From Hemicentrotus pulcherrimus (lineage: Eukaryota; Echinodermata; Echinoidea; Camarodonta; Strongylocentrotidae): DNA of 64,000 nt. The stretch covers positions 245,948 through 309,947 of the forward strand of contig BEXV01000007.1 in NCBI GenBank assembly GCA_003118195.1. The letters are read 5' to 3'. A program made the translations under genes and the position numbers. Shown piece by piece: positions 38,432-64,000 of this stretch. Within the stretch, counting starts at the first letter, position 1; each line of letters begins with the position of its first letter. The notes below the pieces were generated by a model. It worked only from the letters and a program-made list of their open reading frames with translations. It searched no databases and was not told the origin of the DNA.

Positions 38432-41400
38432 TCATATTATTTTACATACAAAAAATCATACATATATTTATTTACAGAATTTGAACTGACATGGCTAGTC
38501 ATGATCAGTTGAAAATGTACACAACATACAGGTGGTCAAGACTCTTGCACACATAAAATTCTTCAAACAGTTTCTTGTCTTATGATTCAATAGCAACTCA
38601 TGAATTTATTATGCACTGATCAAACAATACACTTACACACCACTTTACATGATACAAGTGAGACATTACGTGTGTACAATAAGTTACCTAACAAATTCAT
38701 GGCATTACATACAAGAAAACGTCATCAATCGAAGATGGCCTTAGATGTGGTCACGATCAAAATGGTCGGGCTGCAACATATTCATGTGCAATAGGGAGAC
38801 ATTTACCATTTCCTACTCCTCTTTTCCTCATCTGATGTGATTTAATGAGTATTTAATATATGGCAAGTGATAACATTGGAATACAAAACTCCCATATTAT
38901 ATGGATACATATAATGTGTTCCCACGACACTTTGCAAAAAGGCAAAATTTCTCAATGTTTTTGTACAACTCCACCAATGTTTTACTTTTAAACAAGTACT
39001 CGTAATACTGTTCCCAATGATTCACCCAACAACAACCATTTTTTAGAAAGCTCCATATATCCTGGGTTGTTTTGTCCAAACATTTGGCCTCACATCCTAT
39101 GTATTAAATATGCCTTATGATTGGACTTATATCAGATCAAGTATAATCAGATTTAATCCTCTCTCACGTTAGAAAAATATTCAATGAACGTTCAATGCCC
39201 TTTCAACATGAGAAAATGGCAATGAAAATTTTAAGGAACATGCCTACAGCTGACAAGCAATTGTGAATTGAAGAAGAAAAAGACAATCATTCACATTCTT
39301 GCACTTACATTGTGCACTTTCAGTTTCGATAAAAGTTCTCTTGACCTTTTAAAAGAACAAATCAAAAAAGGCAGTTAAGGACAGTTTATTAGAGATTGAG
39401 TTATGCATGAAAGCTAGATCTCGAAAGGACTAAATCATGTCCTACATCATCATAAGTTTAATATAAGAGTTTTTAACAAACACATGTGAGAGAAAATAAA
39501 ATAAAGTGCCTTCAAGGCTTTAATACAAATTCATTGTGTAATATGCTGAAAATTCCACTGCTATTATATATCCCTCTAGCAATGGGTTTGGGTATAAACT
39601 AGTATGCATAATCTTGAAATTGACTAGATAACCAATACAGTTCCTTCTTCCTTTACTTGATTTTTTGAAATATTTGCTGGCATAACATTCTATTGAATCT
39701 GGAAAGTATAACAAGTGGTTGTGAACATAATCTCAAAGCAACACAAATTATTCAAATACATGATATTTGTTCTTGTATTATAACATTGCTCTGCAAATGA
39801 TCAGCATATAAAGTAGATTAGGCAACACACTCGCATTGTGTCTTCGTCTTTCAATAACTAATACAAAAAAAAAAAAGTTGCAGATAATTGGTTTAAAACA
39901 TAAATCTGTTCTTGAACTTCACAAACACTAAGGCTGGACAAATTCATGGGATGCGCTTTAGAAAGCACATACAGAAAAACAATACCTTCGGCTTCCTCAT
40001 TCATTTGAGAAAAATCACTTTCTTACATATTTCAGATAAGATTGTTAATTATGGATATTACATAATGTTCTAGACACGCACATACACATTATTGTATTTT
40101 ATTCAAATACTTGTATTATTTGTTCACACATTTGGGGAAAAAATGTTACATGATTCTTTTCTTGACAAACTGGTATCACTCGTATATACCAAACTCTAAA
40201 AAAGCCAACACAAACTTTCATGTATTGGTCAAAAAATATATATTAGCAAACAGGTTACATGATTGGTAATCATAAAAATGCCAAGCTATATTATCCTTAT
40301 TTGGCGTCCTACCACATTTTCTTTTCATTGAATTATGAATAATTCATGTCCTTCATTATCCTGGCCTTGTAGAAACTGGAATATATAAACATTTCAAAAT
40401 CTGGTGTAAAATTCATCAGTGTTGATACAATAACGATAGATTCACATTCCATTCTTCATTCTTGCATACACATATGACATCTCTTAAAGATGCAAGTGTA
40501 TAGGCAGCATTAACCGGGAAGCCATCTTTAAATGAACACTTGTCAAAATCGGAAGTGATTGCAGAAAAGTGCCAATTTAGATCGAAGACAGTGTTCATAC
40601 AATGTTTCTGCCAAATCACACTAAATGTAAACAAGGTTATTTACAAGTAAAACTCATTGTGAAGGAGATAATATTTACATCCCCCAAGACTTTTTGAAGC
40701 AGTTTTTTTCAGAAGACGATGTCTCCCCATGAAATCACCTGATCATTCAATAGCATGATGTTCATGGAAGACATAGACAAAACAAAGTACATTTATTTAC
40801 ATCAACAGAAAGCTTGAAGGGTATTTTCAGTATAGTACTACTCAAAATTCAACAGTCTGTATAAAGAAACAAAATCTGACCAAGAAAAAAACAAATATGA
40901 TAGCAACTAAAAAATATCCATATAATACAATATTCACAATTATTTCCATATAAGTACAAGTGTTCAGGGATGCATTTCGTAGATACCACACAAGTGCTTC
41001 CAAAGAAAGAAAAGAGGCAAGGTTCTGTTTTTTAGGCCTAGGTATTTTTTGTTCCACATGCCAAATGACTAGACCAAAGTAGAAAAAAAGAAATAATTTA
41101 CAGATTTGATCACACCAATTTAGTTCATCTTAATTGTAGTTATTGCTAATTAAGTTACAATGTAACCCTAAATGTTTATATTGCACCTCACAGGAGGAAG
41201 TAACCGTTGTAAAATCTTTCAAGGCCAGGTTTTGGCATCTTTGGCTCTGGTGGTGAGATGTGCAAATAATCATACCTGTAATCATCAAAAAAAGCACACA
41301 ATCGTTTTGTTTATTTTCTTTTGTTTTCCAAATACATAATAAACAGTATGATGGTATGCTCACCAAGACCAGATTTATTTAATATGGCCTTCTTATTTAT

Positions 41401-41510
41401 GAAATGTTGTACTGCCTTTATCTTCTCTCATACCCTAGCTCTCTCATTTGTCTGTCTTTGTGTGTCTTTCTACCCCGCAATCCTTTCTACCTGACTGCTC
41501 TCACCCTCTC

Positions 41511-41540
41511 TCTCCCAATCTCTCTCTCTCTCTCTCCACT
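41511..41540. repeat. CT microsatellite
   Basis: CTCTCT tract downstream of the SMAD4 stop. Confidence 0.8.
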
Positions 41541-42108
41541 GTTTATGAAAATTAGTCCAAATGTTTTGGGGGGGTTTTTATCCCTCATTCTTCATACCTC
41601 ACTTCCAATATCTGATTGGTATGATAAATGAGTTAAATGAGATAATTTCATGCATTTCACTATTCGTTGATGCTCGAACAGATGCATTTCTCTTTCTGTC
41701 TATTCCGTAACCTCAAATAGAGGGCTGCATGAACTTCCAGCAAATATAGCACCATCGCTGCTTTGGTTTCATTGAACAGGTTCAATACAGACCTTGTGTT
41801 TTGTGCGACATTCCAAAAGGTTCCACCGTAGGATAATGTTATCATCTGAACCTCCAAACTATATATGGTCTGATGATGATACAAAACATGCTACAGCTCC
41901 AGACATTCTAAAGGAGCTCATTCGTAAAGCTTCATAGATAGCCACCTGAAGATTCCATGTCTTTCCTTTGACTGCAGTGAATGGCACAAGTGATACTGTA
42001 AGTTAATTGAAGCCTCTTTTCGTCTAGTCTTATGTACCGCCCATGTAAATCCTCCTCACTATACAAGTCATATATAAAGCTCGCTTGTTGCCATGGCAAT
42101 GAGATGGC

Positions 42109-55977
<13,869 letters not shown>

Positions 55978-56478
55978 CTGAAAATTGTTACTTCTGTAAC
56001 CCCAAAATGAATCCTGATGGTTTTCTCTGTCACACCATGAATCAAGACATCTGTCTAGGAAGTTTCTGCATGTTTGTTGGAAAGAATGACACAAAAGGAG
56101 ATGTAAATCTAGCGATTTCAGATTATGATCACGCAGACATGCCCTACCTTTTTTAAAGATTTAACCTTTCAAGCATTTCATGCAAAAGGCATACAGAAAT
56201 TCTAAACTCATCTACATGAACATCATCTCCATGTTTAGATAGAGAGAGATTTTTAAAGTTTTTTGAAGGTCAAGACCATAATATGTTTGTATATACATAT
56301 ATGTGTAACCATTTGGAACTGGTATTTAATATAAAACCTCTTGCCATTTTGCAGAGTATATTTCTGACAATCAAGTGGTATTTTAAATTCATAAATAAGA
56401 TGTTGTGTTAAAGCACAGTATTATTGTGTTCATAACTTCTAAATTAATTACTAGTCCACACAAGAAACTCACTAATAC

Positions 56479-56686
56479 TCAGGGAATAATTTTCCTGGTA
56501 TCGCATTCTCATCGCAATTTGCTATGAATTTTTGCATGAATGCTTATGCTACACAAAATATCTTTTGTGTAGCACTAGCAGTTTTCTTCCATAGAAATGT
56601 ACAGAATTTCATTTGAAATATTTATCCATCGGCTGAAATTGCTAATAAAAAAATTTGAGGAAAATGATTCCCTGAATATTGCATAC
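56479..56686. mobile_element. MITE CAGGGAATAAT, copy 2
   Basis: Same orientation and interior as the copy at 25627, with small insertions. Flanks AATACT and AATATT are a possible diverged target duplication. In the SMAD4 5' intron. Confidence 0.75.
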
Positions 56687-57267
56687 ACTGTAGAGTCATT
56701 AAAAATTAAAAAATGAATTGAACATGCTATATGTACATACATGTACATGTACATGTATATCAGAAAACTTAAATGAGTAAACTTTGGGGTGATGCAAATT
56801 GTACAGTATCTACATGTACTTTTTTAAAATCAACAATCAAAAGAGCTCAAAGTTTGTAAACCTTAAAAATAATTTATACTTATTATTAAGGCTGTGCATA
56901 ACCGTGTATGAGGTACTCGTGTTACCCAGGCTTACAGGCGATTACTTGGACGCCATGGCCCATGGTTTGTTAATATTTTTTGTAATATATACTTTTTTAA
57001 AATAATTTATTTGTTTTTGCCACCACCATACTTCTGAAGAAGTATCCCAGGCCCGTTTCCAAAAACTCACGCGAGTTACTTTGAGTTGCAGTGGAAGGTG
57101 CTGATTTAATAATAATAATAATAGTAAACAATGCAGTTTTTAAAACCAAAGATGACCATCTAATTCATTTTCCTCCAAGTCCAAACAGAAATTCAGACAT
57201 TTGGTCCCAGTTTCTGAGTAGTGAGTTGACAGTGATTGAGCTGGGAAACATTTTTACCCACGGTACC

Positions 57268-57453
57268 ATGCCGGCGGCCGGTGCTTTCCCTAGCAAGGGT
57301 AAGTGTCGGCCTGGCCAGTGACAGGTGCGGGCTAAAAAAATGGCGGCCGAGAAATCGTACTTGAGTAGTTGTCAACAGTGCAAGCATTTGACTACTCGTC
57401 GCAGCCTTACTTTTTATAGCTGTTTATCTCTGGTAAAAGCAGAGAAAGAATAG
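57268..57453 (+). other. CpG-rich island with two candidate first-exon ORFs
   Basis: Antisense to the SMAD4 5' intron. ATG 57268 opens ten codons (MPAAGAFPSK) ending at a strong donor G/GTAAGTG at 57299. ATG 57340 opens 37 codons (MAAEKSYLSSCQQC...) in a GCGGCC context. No matching downstream exon was found. It could be a retroelement promoter, since a LINE remnant follows at 57584. Confidence 0.25.
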
Positions 57454-57583
57454 GGCAAAAAGCATGATCCAATATGAATCTCAATCACGGGGGCGATTGC
57501 AAAATCAAAAATTGCCCCCATGGAATTATAAAGTAAAGATTAATAGATTATCTTTTCTGTTATAACTTTTCCCACAATATTAA

Positions 57584-57727
57584 GTTTCAACTTTCAAACC
57601 TCTGCTATTCCAAACCCCATTCTACCCAGATACTATCCGACTGTGGAACTCCTTATCATCTGCTGTCATCGACTGCACCTCTATAGAACTTTTCAAGCAG
57701 AAGGTGCAACACATTAAGCTCCGTTGA
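57584..57727 (+). mobile_element. LINE reverse-transcriptase C-terminal remnant
   Basis: One frame reads KPLLFQTPFYPDTIRLWNSL, then SSAVIDCTSIELFKQKVQHI and a stop. This has the FxPxTIRxWNxLP..V....S...FK layout found at the end of many non-LTR retrotransposon polymerases. No RT core remains upstream. Confidence 0.75.
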
Positions 57728-58190
57728 GCTTCAAAATGTTTTTAGCTGCACATAGAATTCTTGTAGAGCCTTTTTACTTGCAGTGTACACTCGGCACTTG
57801 ACAAGCACAAGGTACGATATTATACGCCAATGGCAGTCTATACTATACTGGAAGAAGAAGAAACCAATGAAATGGAACTATGGAAGTTCGATTAGCGTGG
57901 CGGATTTCTCGCTCGAATTGTCAAGAGACCGCCATTTTGTAAACAAATGTAAGCTTGAAAGTTGGCGCTATATATACATGTATATCTCCCATCTCCAAAT
58001 CTCTATGACTGCATTACCGATACAAACACTAGCTCGCAGTACAGTACGACTGTCAGCAGCGGCTATACCGCGCAGGTAGTACCAATGTGCATGCTGCCGC
58101 CCCATATCTGCTTGAGCTACATGTAGAAGCGATCGCGCAAGGACCGAAACATGGAGAAGTTTTTTGTTGTAAAAAGCGTGAATCCTCTGA

Positions 58191-58566
58191 AATCTGGTGA
58201 TACCAAAAGACCAGCAAATAATGAACCTCGAACAGTAAATCAATATTGAGCAGAAGAGGAAGACCAAAGATGTTGTGGAAGGATATGGTAAAGTCAAGAC
58301 TATAGTGTAATAAGGTTGCTTTGAATGATGAGGAGGAATGTGCAGAACAGGAAGAAATGAAGAGAATGTCAACTGGATGAAATCTGGTGATCCCAAAAGA
58401 CCAGCAAATAATGAACCTCGACCAGTAAATCAATATTGAGCAGAAGAGGAAGACCAAAGATGTTGTGGAAGGATATGGTAAAGTCAAGACTATAGTGTAA
58501 TAAGGTTGCTTTGAATGATGAGGAGGAATGTGCAGAACAGGAAGAAATGAATGTCAACTGGATGAA
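58191..58566 (+). repeat. Tandem duplication (about 190 bp x 2) of a LINE tail
   Basis: 58191-58380 and 58381-58566 are nearly identical; the second lacks five bases near its end. Each copy reads RGRPKMLWKDMVKSRL on the plus strand, resembling the RGRP..W.D.VK.D tail of non-LTR polymerases. An ATGATAATGATGA-like tail follows at about 58638. The ORFs on the minus strand are shadows. Confidence 0.75.
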
Positions 58567-59043
58567 ACCCCTAGACTATGTACATTGTAGATTGTAATGT
58601 ATGTACGTTGTAAAGATGGGAAATGCCGACTTTAATAAATGATAATGATGAAATAAATTTCGCAAAGAATTTAGGACTAGGACTATCATGGCCTTCATGG
58701 GAACAAATTGTCCAATGCGATGGAAATTTGTATTAAAAAAGAGCCCCTTTCAGTACTACTAATGACACATATAAATAATGACACATAGACCTACAAATAC
58801 TAAATAGATTCTATAATATTAATATCAAAAATGTACTGCTCGTGCTGGACTCTTGACCGATTTTTAATATTTAGCTCTAGATCTATGATGACTGACATGA
58901 ATCATGATACTTTTATAATGCATGACACCCTATTTGTAAAGAATGCATCATTAGTCTAGATCTATATACATATTTGCATAAAGACTACATTAACATGTAG
59001 ATCTACATGTTACTCAATACTCAATAGTATGATTATCTCTCAC

Positions 59044-59150
59044 CTCAGTGTTTGCCCCACTGCTAGCTGCTCAGCCTCCTCCACTGCACTCCACTCTTCA
59101 ACTCGGGCGCGGGCTCAGCTCGCTCAGCTAACGCTGCAAGCAACTGCTGC
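59044..59150 (-). other. SMAD4: Candidate SMAD4 non-coding first exon and promoter area
   Basis: On the minus strand a GC-rich stretch with CpG (around 59100-59130) runs into the donor CACTGAG/GTGAGAG at 59043. It lies about 3 kb upstream of the acceptor at 55978 and is the best first-exon candidate. The transcription start is not fixed; no TATA box was recognised. Confidence 0.45.
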
Positions 59151-59199
59151 ACAATTTACAGAATCGGGACAATGACAACAATGCCAATGGGTTACGAAA

Positions 59200-60300
59200 C
59201 TGTAAATCCGCGTGAATGTACAACATATCAGACTAAAATAACACTTAGGCGAAGATAAAGTATGTCCAGAATAAAGGTCGTACGAAGAAGCCCATCAAAT
59301 CGTGTGTTACGGAGGTGGAATTCGCCCAAATCTTCGACGACTTTCACGGAAGAAACTGCAGGAGAGTACGCGACAAGCCATTTAATTACATACTGTCGCC
59401 GATCCAGCGCCAGCTAGCAGCAGAGGCAAACATGGTTTTCAAACAACTCGTCCTGTGCATGCTCGTCATTAAAGATATCGGCCCATCATACTGTATTAGT
59501 ATGCGAGAGAAATATATATCAGCCTGATATAACGATGGTTAACTAACAATTTTTTTTCGAAAATAAACATTACACAACGAAGTTTAACATTTTTATATTT
59601 GAAATAAAAAACTTAAAAGGTGACCCAGGGATCAAAATGATTTTCGGCAGTCCATCTCATGTGCTGAATACCGAATAATATCAAGGACGACTTGCTAGAC
59701 ATCCGTGTGTTGGTCAATAAAGTGCATCGATGTGTTACGGCTGGCGACGTGATGGGTTGGGAGAAACTGCATCCCTCTCCGAAACTCAACCACCCATGAT
59801 GGTGTTTTGTTTTATACGATATTTTGCCTATACCCACATCACCCCCTCCCTATTTTGTTCCTCTCATCTGTTATCTCCTCATCATTCTTAAGGAATTATA
59901 TCACCATTGCTGAAGTATTTTTCACTTTTTTTACTTTGATTATTTATTAATCCTTTTCATTTGTTCCTCCACCCTAATAAGCCTATCTTGAAGATCCGCC
60001 GATTATAGGGGGAAGGAAATGAAGATGAAGAATTGATATAAATCGCATTTTAGTTTTTCAATCAAAAAAGGCAAAAACACACGGATATGACCGCAATTAT
60101 GAAACTTGTAGTAGATCACCATTCTTTTTGCATGAGATTGATCTTTGAGGGAAAATTGGTTAGCGTTATCATCCAAATGTTAATTTCTAGTAAAGAATTT
60201 TTTTCAACGTGTCTCAATTCGATGCAGAAACGATGATTTTTCAAATCTTTGTTGTCAAAATGACTGAAGCTGATATAATCACAGCATTATCAAAAAAGGT
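59200..60300. other. Upstream region of SMAD4, no recognised gene
   Basis: An ORF of 70 codons (59315-59527, plus) in somewhat CpG-rich DNA and one of 74 codons (59613-59837, minus) show no domain I recognise. They may be promoter DNA or decayed repeat. Confidence 0.3.
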
Positions 60301-60323
60301 TACTTGTATCCCTAGATTTTGGC

Positions 60324-60490
60324 GTGGTAATTATTGTTGTTGTTTTTTGTTTTATTATCGTTATTGTTTTTGTTATTTTTGTTTTGTTTTAATTTTTCAT
60401 TATTAGTATTATTATCATCATTGTCATCATCATCAACAACATTATTACTGTATTACTGCCATCATCATAAGTATTATCATCATTACGTTC
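60324..60490. repeat. GTT/ATT/ATC simple-repeat cluster
   Basis: Low-complexity GTTGTT, TTTTG, ATTATT and ATCATC runs. Confidence 0.8.
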
Positions 60491-61181
60491 TACTGCTATT
60501 TTAATTCTTATGATCAATGTTTAAGGGAAAAGTCATTGTTCAATTTAGTAAGCAGTGGGAAGTTTATTCACCATACAAACATTTTTCAAACTCTTTAAGA
60601 TATACGTTTTAAGTTTCGAGTTTTGACGATAAAAAATGATAGCCAAGATATGATATGAACCTTAAATTAAATGTTGACATACTTTATCATGCTAGGGTAA
60701 TAGTAAATGGTTTACCATAGAAGCTAATATTAATATTATTGTAGAATCGTTTTCCAAATCAGTTTCAGATGGCTAATCAACGTTTTGTTGTTATTCTAGT
60801 TACTAATTTTGGAAATTTTCACACTTATTTATTCATCAATTCAAAATAGTTTCATTCCAAAAAAAAACTTTCATCACCGTGTTTATAGCCGCCTTACAAA
60901 TTTTTACAAACAGAATTTATAACACAGAATGGAATATATAACATTACATAACCTGATATATTGAATCTGAAGGGAAAAAAAATCATTATAAATACTAGAA
61001 ATATCAGCTTATTGCAACATAATTATGGAAACACAAATCAGAAAGAAATCAGAATTAGCATAAAGAAACATAGTTCTACTGAAATCATGTGAAAGAAAAG
61101 GGACTGAAGTAAGCAGTAAACGTTTGTGGTGGAAAGTATCGAGAGTAGAACTGAAAAGTGAGGAGAAAAGTTTGCTTATAT

Positions 61182-61280
61182 ACCTTTCCCGCTCTCAGTT
61201 TACTGTTTCTCTTTAAATCTCTCCCACTATTATAGTGGGAGAGATTTAAAGAGAAACAGTAAACTGAGAGCGGGAAAGGT
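61182..61280. repeat. 99-bp near-perfect palindrome
   Basis: Two 48-base arms with a 3-base spacer (61230-61232). The right arm is then repeated directly at 61281-61330 and in part at 61333-61365. Confidence 0.9.
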
Positions 61281-61365
61281 AGTGGGAGAGATTTAAAGAG
61301 AAACAGTAAACTGAGAGCGGGAAAGGTATATAAAAACAGTAAACTGAGAGCGGGAAAGGTATATA
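61281..61365. repeat. Direct repeats of the palindrome arm
   Basis: GTGGGAGAGATTTAAAGAGA and ACAGTAAACTGAGAGCGGGA recur; the last units have only AAACAGTAAACTGAGAGCGG. Confidence 0.85.
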
Positions 61366-61435
61366 AAAAAAAAAGCAGTAGAAAGCGAAACTGGACTGAG
61401 AAAAAAGATGCATATTAGGAAGATAAGGAAGTGAA

Positions 61436-61662
61436 TGGAAAAGAAGAAGACGAAGAAAAAGAAGAAACAGAAGAAAGCGAAATTGGAAGAAAATGCATAT
61501 AATAGAAAGATAAGGAAGAGAAGAAGAAGAAGAAGAAGAAGAAGAAGAAGAAGAAGAAGAAGAAGAAGAAGAAGCAGTAGAAAGCGAAACTGGAAGAAAA
61601 AATGCATATAATACTAGGAAGATAAGGAAGAGAAGAAAAAGAAAAACAAGACAATGAAGATT

Positions 61663-61693
<31 letters not shown>

Positions 61694-61790
61694 AAGAAGA
61701 AGAAGAAGGAGGAGGAGGAGGAGGAGGAGAAGAAGAGGAAGAAGAAGAAGAAGCAGAAGAAGAAGCAGAAGAAAGGGAAGATAAAGATAA
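61436..61790. repeat. GAA/AAG purine tract
   Basis: Long GAA runs at about 61516-61575 and 61665-61710, then GGA units (61708-61730), with a copied segment AAAGCGAAACTGGAAGAAAA between. All minus-strand poly-Phe/Ser ORFs here are artefacts. Confidence 0.9.
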
Positions 61791-62281
61791 AATAGTAAAA
61801 GAACAAAACAAAGTGAAAATATACAACCATGCCTAAAGTGGACAAAAGATGGGGTAAAGAGGGGTAATAACTACTGCCTGACAGATTCAGTTAAGTTCAA
61901 TTATATTAAATTAAATTCAATATGGTAAAAATAAATGGAGTATAAATTTACTCAAAAATTAATTAAACAAATACAATACAAGATAAATAGGAGTGTATAC
62001 ACAGGCAAAGGCATGACAATCAAATAAAATAGTGAAGGGAAAAGAACGAGGAGAAGGGAAAGAAGAAGAAAAAAGAAGCAGAAAATAAGTCTAGAAATAA
62101 AGAAAAGAAGAAATTATAGGAGAAGAAAAAGGAAAATAAGGAAAAAAGAGAAGAAGTAGAAGAACAAGAACAAACAAAGAAGAAAAAGAACAAGAAAAAA
62201 GAGTGTCAAAGAACAGCAAAAAATTTTTTTAAAAAAATGAAAAATTGCCAGGCCTGAACGATACGAGACAAGGAGGATCAT

Positions 62282-62770
62282 TCATCGTTTAATTTGGATG
62301 AGGTACCGTGGAATTGCACTATTTTGCATTCGTTTACTTTTACATGCGAGTTCAGGGATTTGGGATTTACGTCTAAGTGTTTTTTGAATTATTTTCCGGT
62401 GGGAAATACTGTTTAAATTGATCAGTGTAGAGTAAGGTCTTTGGAAGAAAGACAAGCTCAAACTAGTTTTATCACAAAGAGATTCAAGGTTCAATTCATA
62501 TGACAGTGTCATATGTTAAGTAACGTGCACCGATATAATCACTCTAAAACTCTCTTTTGGACTCTTTCTAACCTGGTGATCTGGTTTTTGGTTGTCGACG
62601 CCTCCATTCCATACAGGGTCTGCATATTCAATTACAGACCTTATTATGTAGCACCTGCATATATGGTCAACGAGTCATCATAGGGTAGACCATGACGCTT
62701 CAATAGTCTAAGCATACAAATTTTACTGTTTGCTCTCTTTATGATATCATTTATGTTTAGGAACAGATTT
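62282..62770 (-). mobile_element. LINE reverse-transcriptase C-terminal remnant
   Basis: On the minus strand, across stops and frameshifts, it reads NDIIKRANSKICMLRLLKRH, GLPYDDSLTIY, LERVQKRVL and then LNLESLCDKTSLSLSF, ending NSAIPRYLIQIKR and a stop. This matches the thumb and C-terminal region of CR1/L2-type polymerases. The element is dead and 5'-truncated. Confidence 0.8.
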
Positions 62771-62820
62771 CCACACAATAGGCCGAGTAATATAAATTAT
62801 TGAGGATGAAAACTACATTA

Positions 62821-62950
62821 AACAGTGCGTCCCAGAAAAAACGAAACCGAGAATTATCGATGTTTTATCATAACTTAATCACAATTATAATTGATAAATG
62901 ACACATATTTGGAAAGCTTAGATCCTCCTCTTTCATTTGATGCAACTCAT
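62821..62950 (+). repeat. Dispersed repeat B, copy 2
   Basis: Begins CAGTGCGTCCCAGAAAAAAC and ends at TGCAACTCATGA, followed by a poly-C run. Same family as 23437-23598, opposite orientation. Confidence 0.75.
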
Positions 62951-63750
62951 GATACTGTGCCCCCCCCCCTCCTTCACAAAATCCTGGATACATCCCTGGT
63001 ACCAAAAATATCATCTTCGACAACACTCTCCCTTTCATCGGGTCAAAGGTCGTCAAGTGCTGCCGTTTTCAAACGGGGTACTCTCACACATTTCTTCCTG
63101 AATTATTACTGCTAGATATAGGTAATGGTATAGATGATTGTTTGGATGATGTATCATTGATAAGACACAGTAACACATTGTCTTTAGCCTAGATCACAAT
63201 GGTTGTAACACCAAATATAACAGCATGCTTTCATTAGCTTGTAGCATACATTAATTTATTCATCTACCATCAAAAAGCTAACAAATCTGAGATAAAAACA
63301 CAATTTTTTAATATTTCGAGCAACAATAATGCAGAAAATAAATATTGAAGATGTTGGGTGTATCAAACTTACACATTATCTTCATTGAAATATATATTTT
63401 TCAGGTTAAATGGAAAATTGCACAAACTGGACATGTAGACATTTTTCAGCTCATTGGTCCTTTTCAATAAAAAATAAATACTACTGAAGTCTGAATCGGA
63501 CTTTCATTCACACGTTTAAGAGTTTATGCACAGTTATGCATGTAATACAGTGTTGAACTGGCAAGCAAATTACTTGGAGCCTAGTTTTTAAAAAAGAACA
63601 AGAAAAGACAAATCTTTCATTCATGTACTAAAACAAGCTTCCAATAATTAAAGATCATATGTGCTCCAAGAATGTGTCTACATTTTTAAAATTATAACAT
63701 AACATCATTATCACATTTACCAACTTAAATAATCTTTCTAACATATAGTA

Positions 63751-63855
63751 AATTCGTCGCTGTTTTCACGAAGTGACGGTAGTGAAAAAAAATTGCATTC
63801 ACTTTGCGTGACGATTTTCCTCACTACCGTCACTTCGTGAAAACAGGGACGAATT
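63751..63855. mobile_element. Palindromic MITE-like hairpin
   Basis: Arms of 35 bp (AATTCGTCGCTGTTTTCACG onward) differ at about one base and enclose about 35 bases. No coding capacity. Confidence 0.85.
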
Positions 63856-64000
63856 CTAGCACGATTCCAGTTGTCACTATAAACTGTTGATTCAAGACTG
63901 TGTACTTACAAAAATATACTTCCTTTTTAAAAAGATATTTCCAATAAAAGCATCTCTATTTCTACAGTGTACTCTATAAAGTTTGCTACGAGTATTCATT

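Larger units (their letters stand above)
36891..42108 (-). other. Convergent intergenic region and probable SMAD4 3' UTR
   Basis: Between the LMAN1 tail and the SMAD4 stop there is no recognisable coding exon on either strand. SMAD4 poly-A signals would read TTTATT on this strand: 41374-41379 is near the stop, 38467-38472 is distal. The TIR element at 38275-38431 lies just beyond the distal signal. The UTR end is not fixed. Confidence 0.35.

Noticed and set aside
58053..58487. 142- and 144-codon ORFs on the minus strand
   Set aside because: Antisense of the duplicated LINE tail; the plus-strand reading RGRPKMLWKDMVKS fits a known element end better.
61246..61845. 199-codon Phe/Ser-rich ORF on the minus strand
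   Set aside because: Translation of a GAA/GGA microsatellite and palindrome repeats; no domain.

Overview
The window is nuclear DNA of an invertebrate deuterostome. It is AT-rich, with small exons, GT-AG introns of 0.1 to 4 kb, several N characters and many short transposable elements. Protein matches and repeat style suggest an echinoderm such as a sea urchin; that is inference, since no species-diagnostic locus is present.

Four spliced protein-coding genes explain the long conserved reading frames. (1) 22-9840, plus: the 3' part of a NACHT/WD-repeat protein (NWD1/NWD2-like), 12 exons, ending in a CaaX-like tetrapeptide and carrying an in-frame TGA in its largest exon. (2) 15473-18441, plus: BLOC1S6 (pallidin), five coding exons, 195 residues. 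(3) 22364-34817, plus: LMAN1 (ERGIC-53), 13 exons, signal peptide to KKFY retrieval tail, with an in-frame TAA in exon 1 and a two-base error around an N in exon 3. (4) 42109-55929, minus: SMAD4, 11 coding exons, 652 residues, with a probable non-coding first exon near 59044. LMAN1 and SMAD4 are tail to tail. The genes do not form one pathway: innate-type NTPase scaffold, lysosome-related organelle biogenesis, ER-Golgi cargo receptor, and TGF-beta/BMP co-Smad.

The rest is introns, UTRs and repeats. These include a Mutator-like element with about 110-bp inverted ends and a 9-bp target duplication nested in another element (20.35-21.14 kb); at least five palindromic MITEs whose ends share a GGGC..(C)GTTTCA.AAAAC layout; paired copies of other MITEs; a SINE-like element with a 7SL-like head (42.4 kb); three LINE reverse-transcriptase tail remnants (57.6, 58.2 and 62.3-62.8 kb); a tandem array rich in nuclear-receptor DR1-type motifs inside a SMAD4 intron (50.7-51.9 kb); an inverted minisatellite beside SMAD4 exon 4; a 99-bp near-perfect palindrome next to a GAA tract (61.2-61.8 kb); and two small duplications that copied the edge of an exon together with its splice site.

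No tRNA, rRNA, CRISPR or prokaryotic feature was seen. Exon borders come from splice consensus plus reading phase read by eye. UTR ends are only proposed from AATAAA signals.
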